A stretch of 64,000 nucleotides of DNA, taken from assembly GCF_000211835.1 (NCBI RefSeq), contig NZ_AEGR01000042.1, positions 121,422 through 185,421 of the forward strand, read 5' to 3'. Of this stretch, positions 63,671-64,000 are shown piece by piece; within the stretch, counting starts at the first letter, position 1, and each line of letters opens with the position of its first letter. The notes under the pieces are model-generated. The model was not told the origin of the DNA, ran no database searches, and saw nothing but the letters and a program-made list of their open reading frames with translations. Source of the stretch: Hylemonella gracilis ATCC 19624 (GTDB taxonomy: Bacteria; Pseudomonadota; Gammaproteobacteria; Burkholderiales; Burkholderiaceae_C). Made by a program: the position numbers and the translations under genes.

Positions 63671-64000
63671 ATGAGCAGCAAACTTTACGTCGGCAACCTC
63701 TCCTATTCCGTGCGCGACGACGATCTCCAACAGCAGTTCGGCGCCTTCGGCGACGTGCAATCGGCCAAGGTCATGATGGACCGTGACAGCGGTCGCTCCA
63801 AGGGCTTCGGCTTCGTGGAAATGGGCAGCGCCGACCAGGCTGAAGCCGCTATCCGTGGCCTGCATGGCCAGAACGTCGGCGGCCGTGACATGGTGGTCAA
63901 CATCGCTCGTCCGATGGAACCCCGCACCGGCGGCGGCGGCGGCTTCGGCGGTGGCCGTCGCGAAGGCGGTGGCGGCGGCGGTTTCGGCGGCGGTGCCCGC
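63671..64000 (+). CDS. RNA-binding protein, RRM domain, glycine-rich, partial
   Basis: The visible 110 residues include a full RRM: RNP2 is KLYVGNLSY (residues 4-12) and RNP1 is KGFGFVEM. A Gly-rich tail with GGGGFGGGRREGGG follows and continues past the right edge, so the end is not seen. Such small RRM proteins in proteobacteria are often cold-induced RNA chaperones. The ATG at 63671 lies 99 bases after infA. Confidence 0.9.
   Translation, partial: MSSKLYVGNLSYSVRDDDLQQQFGAFGDVQSAKVMMDRDSGRSKGFGFVEMGSADQAEAAIRGLHGQNVGGRDMVVNIARPMEPRTGGGGGFGGGRREGGGGGGFGGGAR

Overview
This 64 kb window is a contiguous piece of chromosome from a high-GC betaproteobacterium, most likely Burkholderiales and probably Comamonadaceae. 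The pointers are the smc-zipA-ligA run, the dapC-dapD-dapE-prmB run, an infA paralogue next to a glycine-rich RRM protein, TRAP transport and ETF-QO. Coding density is high. I see no prophage, insertion sequence, CRISPR array or rRNA. Family assignments come from reading the translations, not from searches.

Left end (1-4.7 kb): a truncated GntR/FCD regulator is divergent from a complete TRAP transporter (small permease, large permease, Tat-type binding protein) and a DapA/NanA-superfamily lyase. This is a carboxylate uptake and catabolism operon of unknown substrate. From 10.8 kb down to 4.7 kb on the minus strand lie an ECF-like sigma factor, a small membrane protein, an RND adaptor lipoprotein, an RND permease and a peptide deformylase. 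From 10.9 to 15.9 kb on the plus strand are an MFS transporter, a DUF3015 protein, an Lnb_N/DUF4105 envelope protein and an alpha/beta-hydrolase lipoprotein. A PbgA/YejM-like sulfatase-fold membrane protein follows on the minus strand.

Centre (17.8-32.6 kb): ligA, zipA and smc form a minus-strand chromosome and division operon. An EF-hand/M23 peptidase is divergent from smc. Then come dapC, dapD and dapE (succinylase branch of lysine/DAP synthesis), prmB, an ABC-F ATPase and tRNA-Lys(CTT).

32.6-46.2 kb: trhO, a pirin-DoxX-pirin group with a divergent LysR gene, gluQRS, trmB, an RluA-type pseudouridine synthase, two tandem paralogous outer-membrane barrel proteins, a Tat-exported transglutaminase-like protein, a TlpA-like thioredoxin, and a two-gene module of a periplasmic binding protein and a membrane protein with a degenerate GGDEF motif.

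46.2-64 kb: alaS, a TauE/SafE exporter, a succinate-semialdehyde dehydrogenase, tRNA-Gly(CCC), a small orphan gene, scoB-scoA with a divergent PAS-LuxR regulator, a Cache-domain chemoreceptor ending in DWETF, ETF-QO, a LysR/quinone-reductase divergent pair, a DUF1993 protein, hpd, and a long leader feeding a small conserved protein, an IF-1 paralogue and an RRM protein cut by the right edge.

The most unusual points are the binding-protein/degenerate-GGDEF pair, the sigma factor-RND-deformylase run, the in-frame hexamer repeat inside gluQRS, the extra low-complexity segment inside ligA, the M23 peptidase lacking the first His of HxH, and the long leader without a Shine-Dalgarno site before the IF-1 group.
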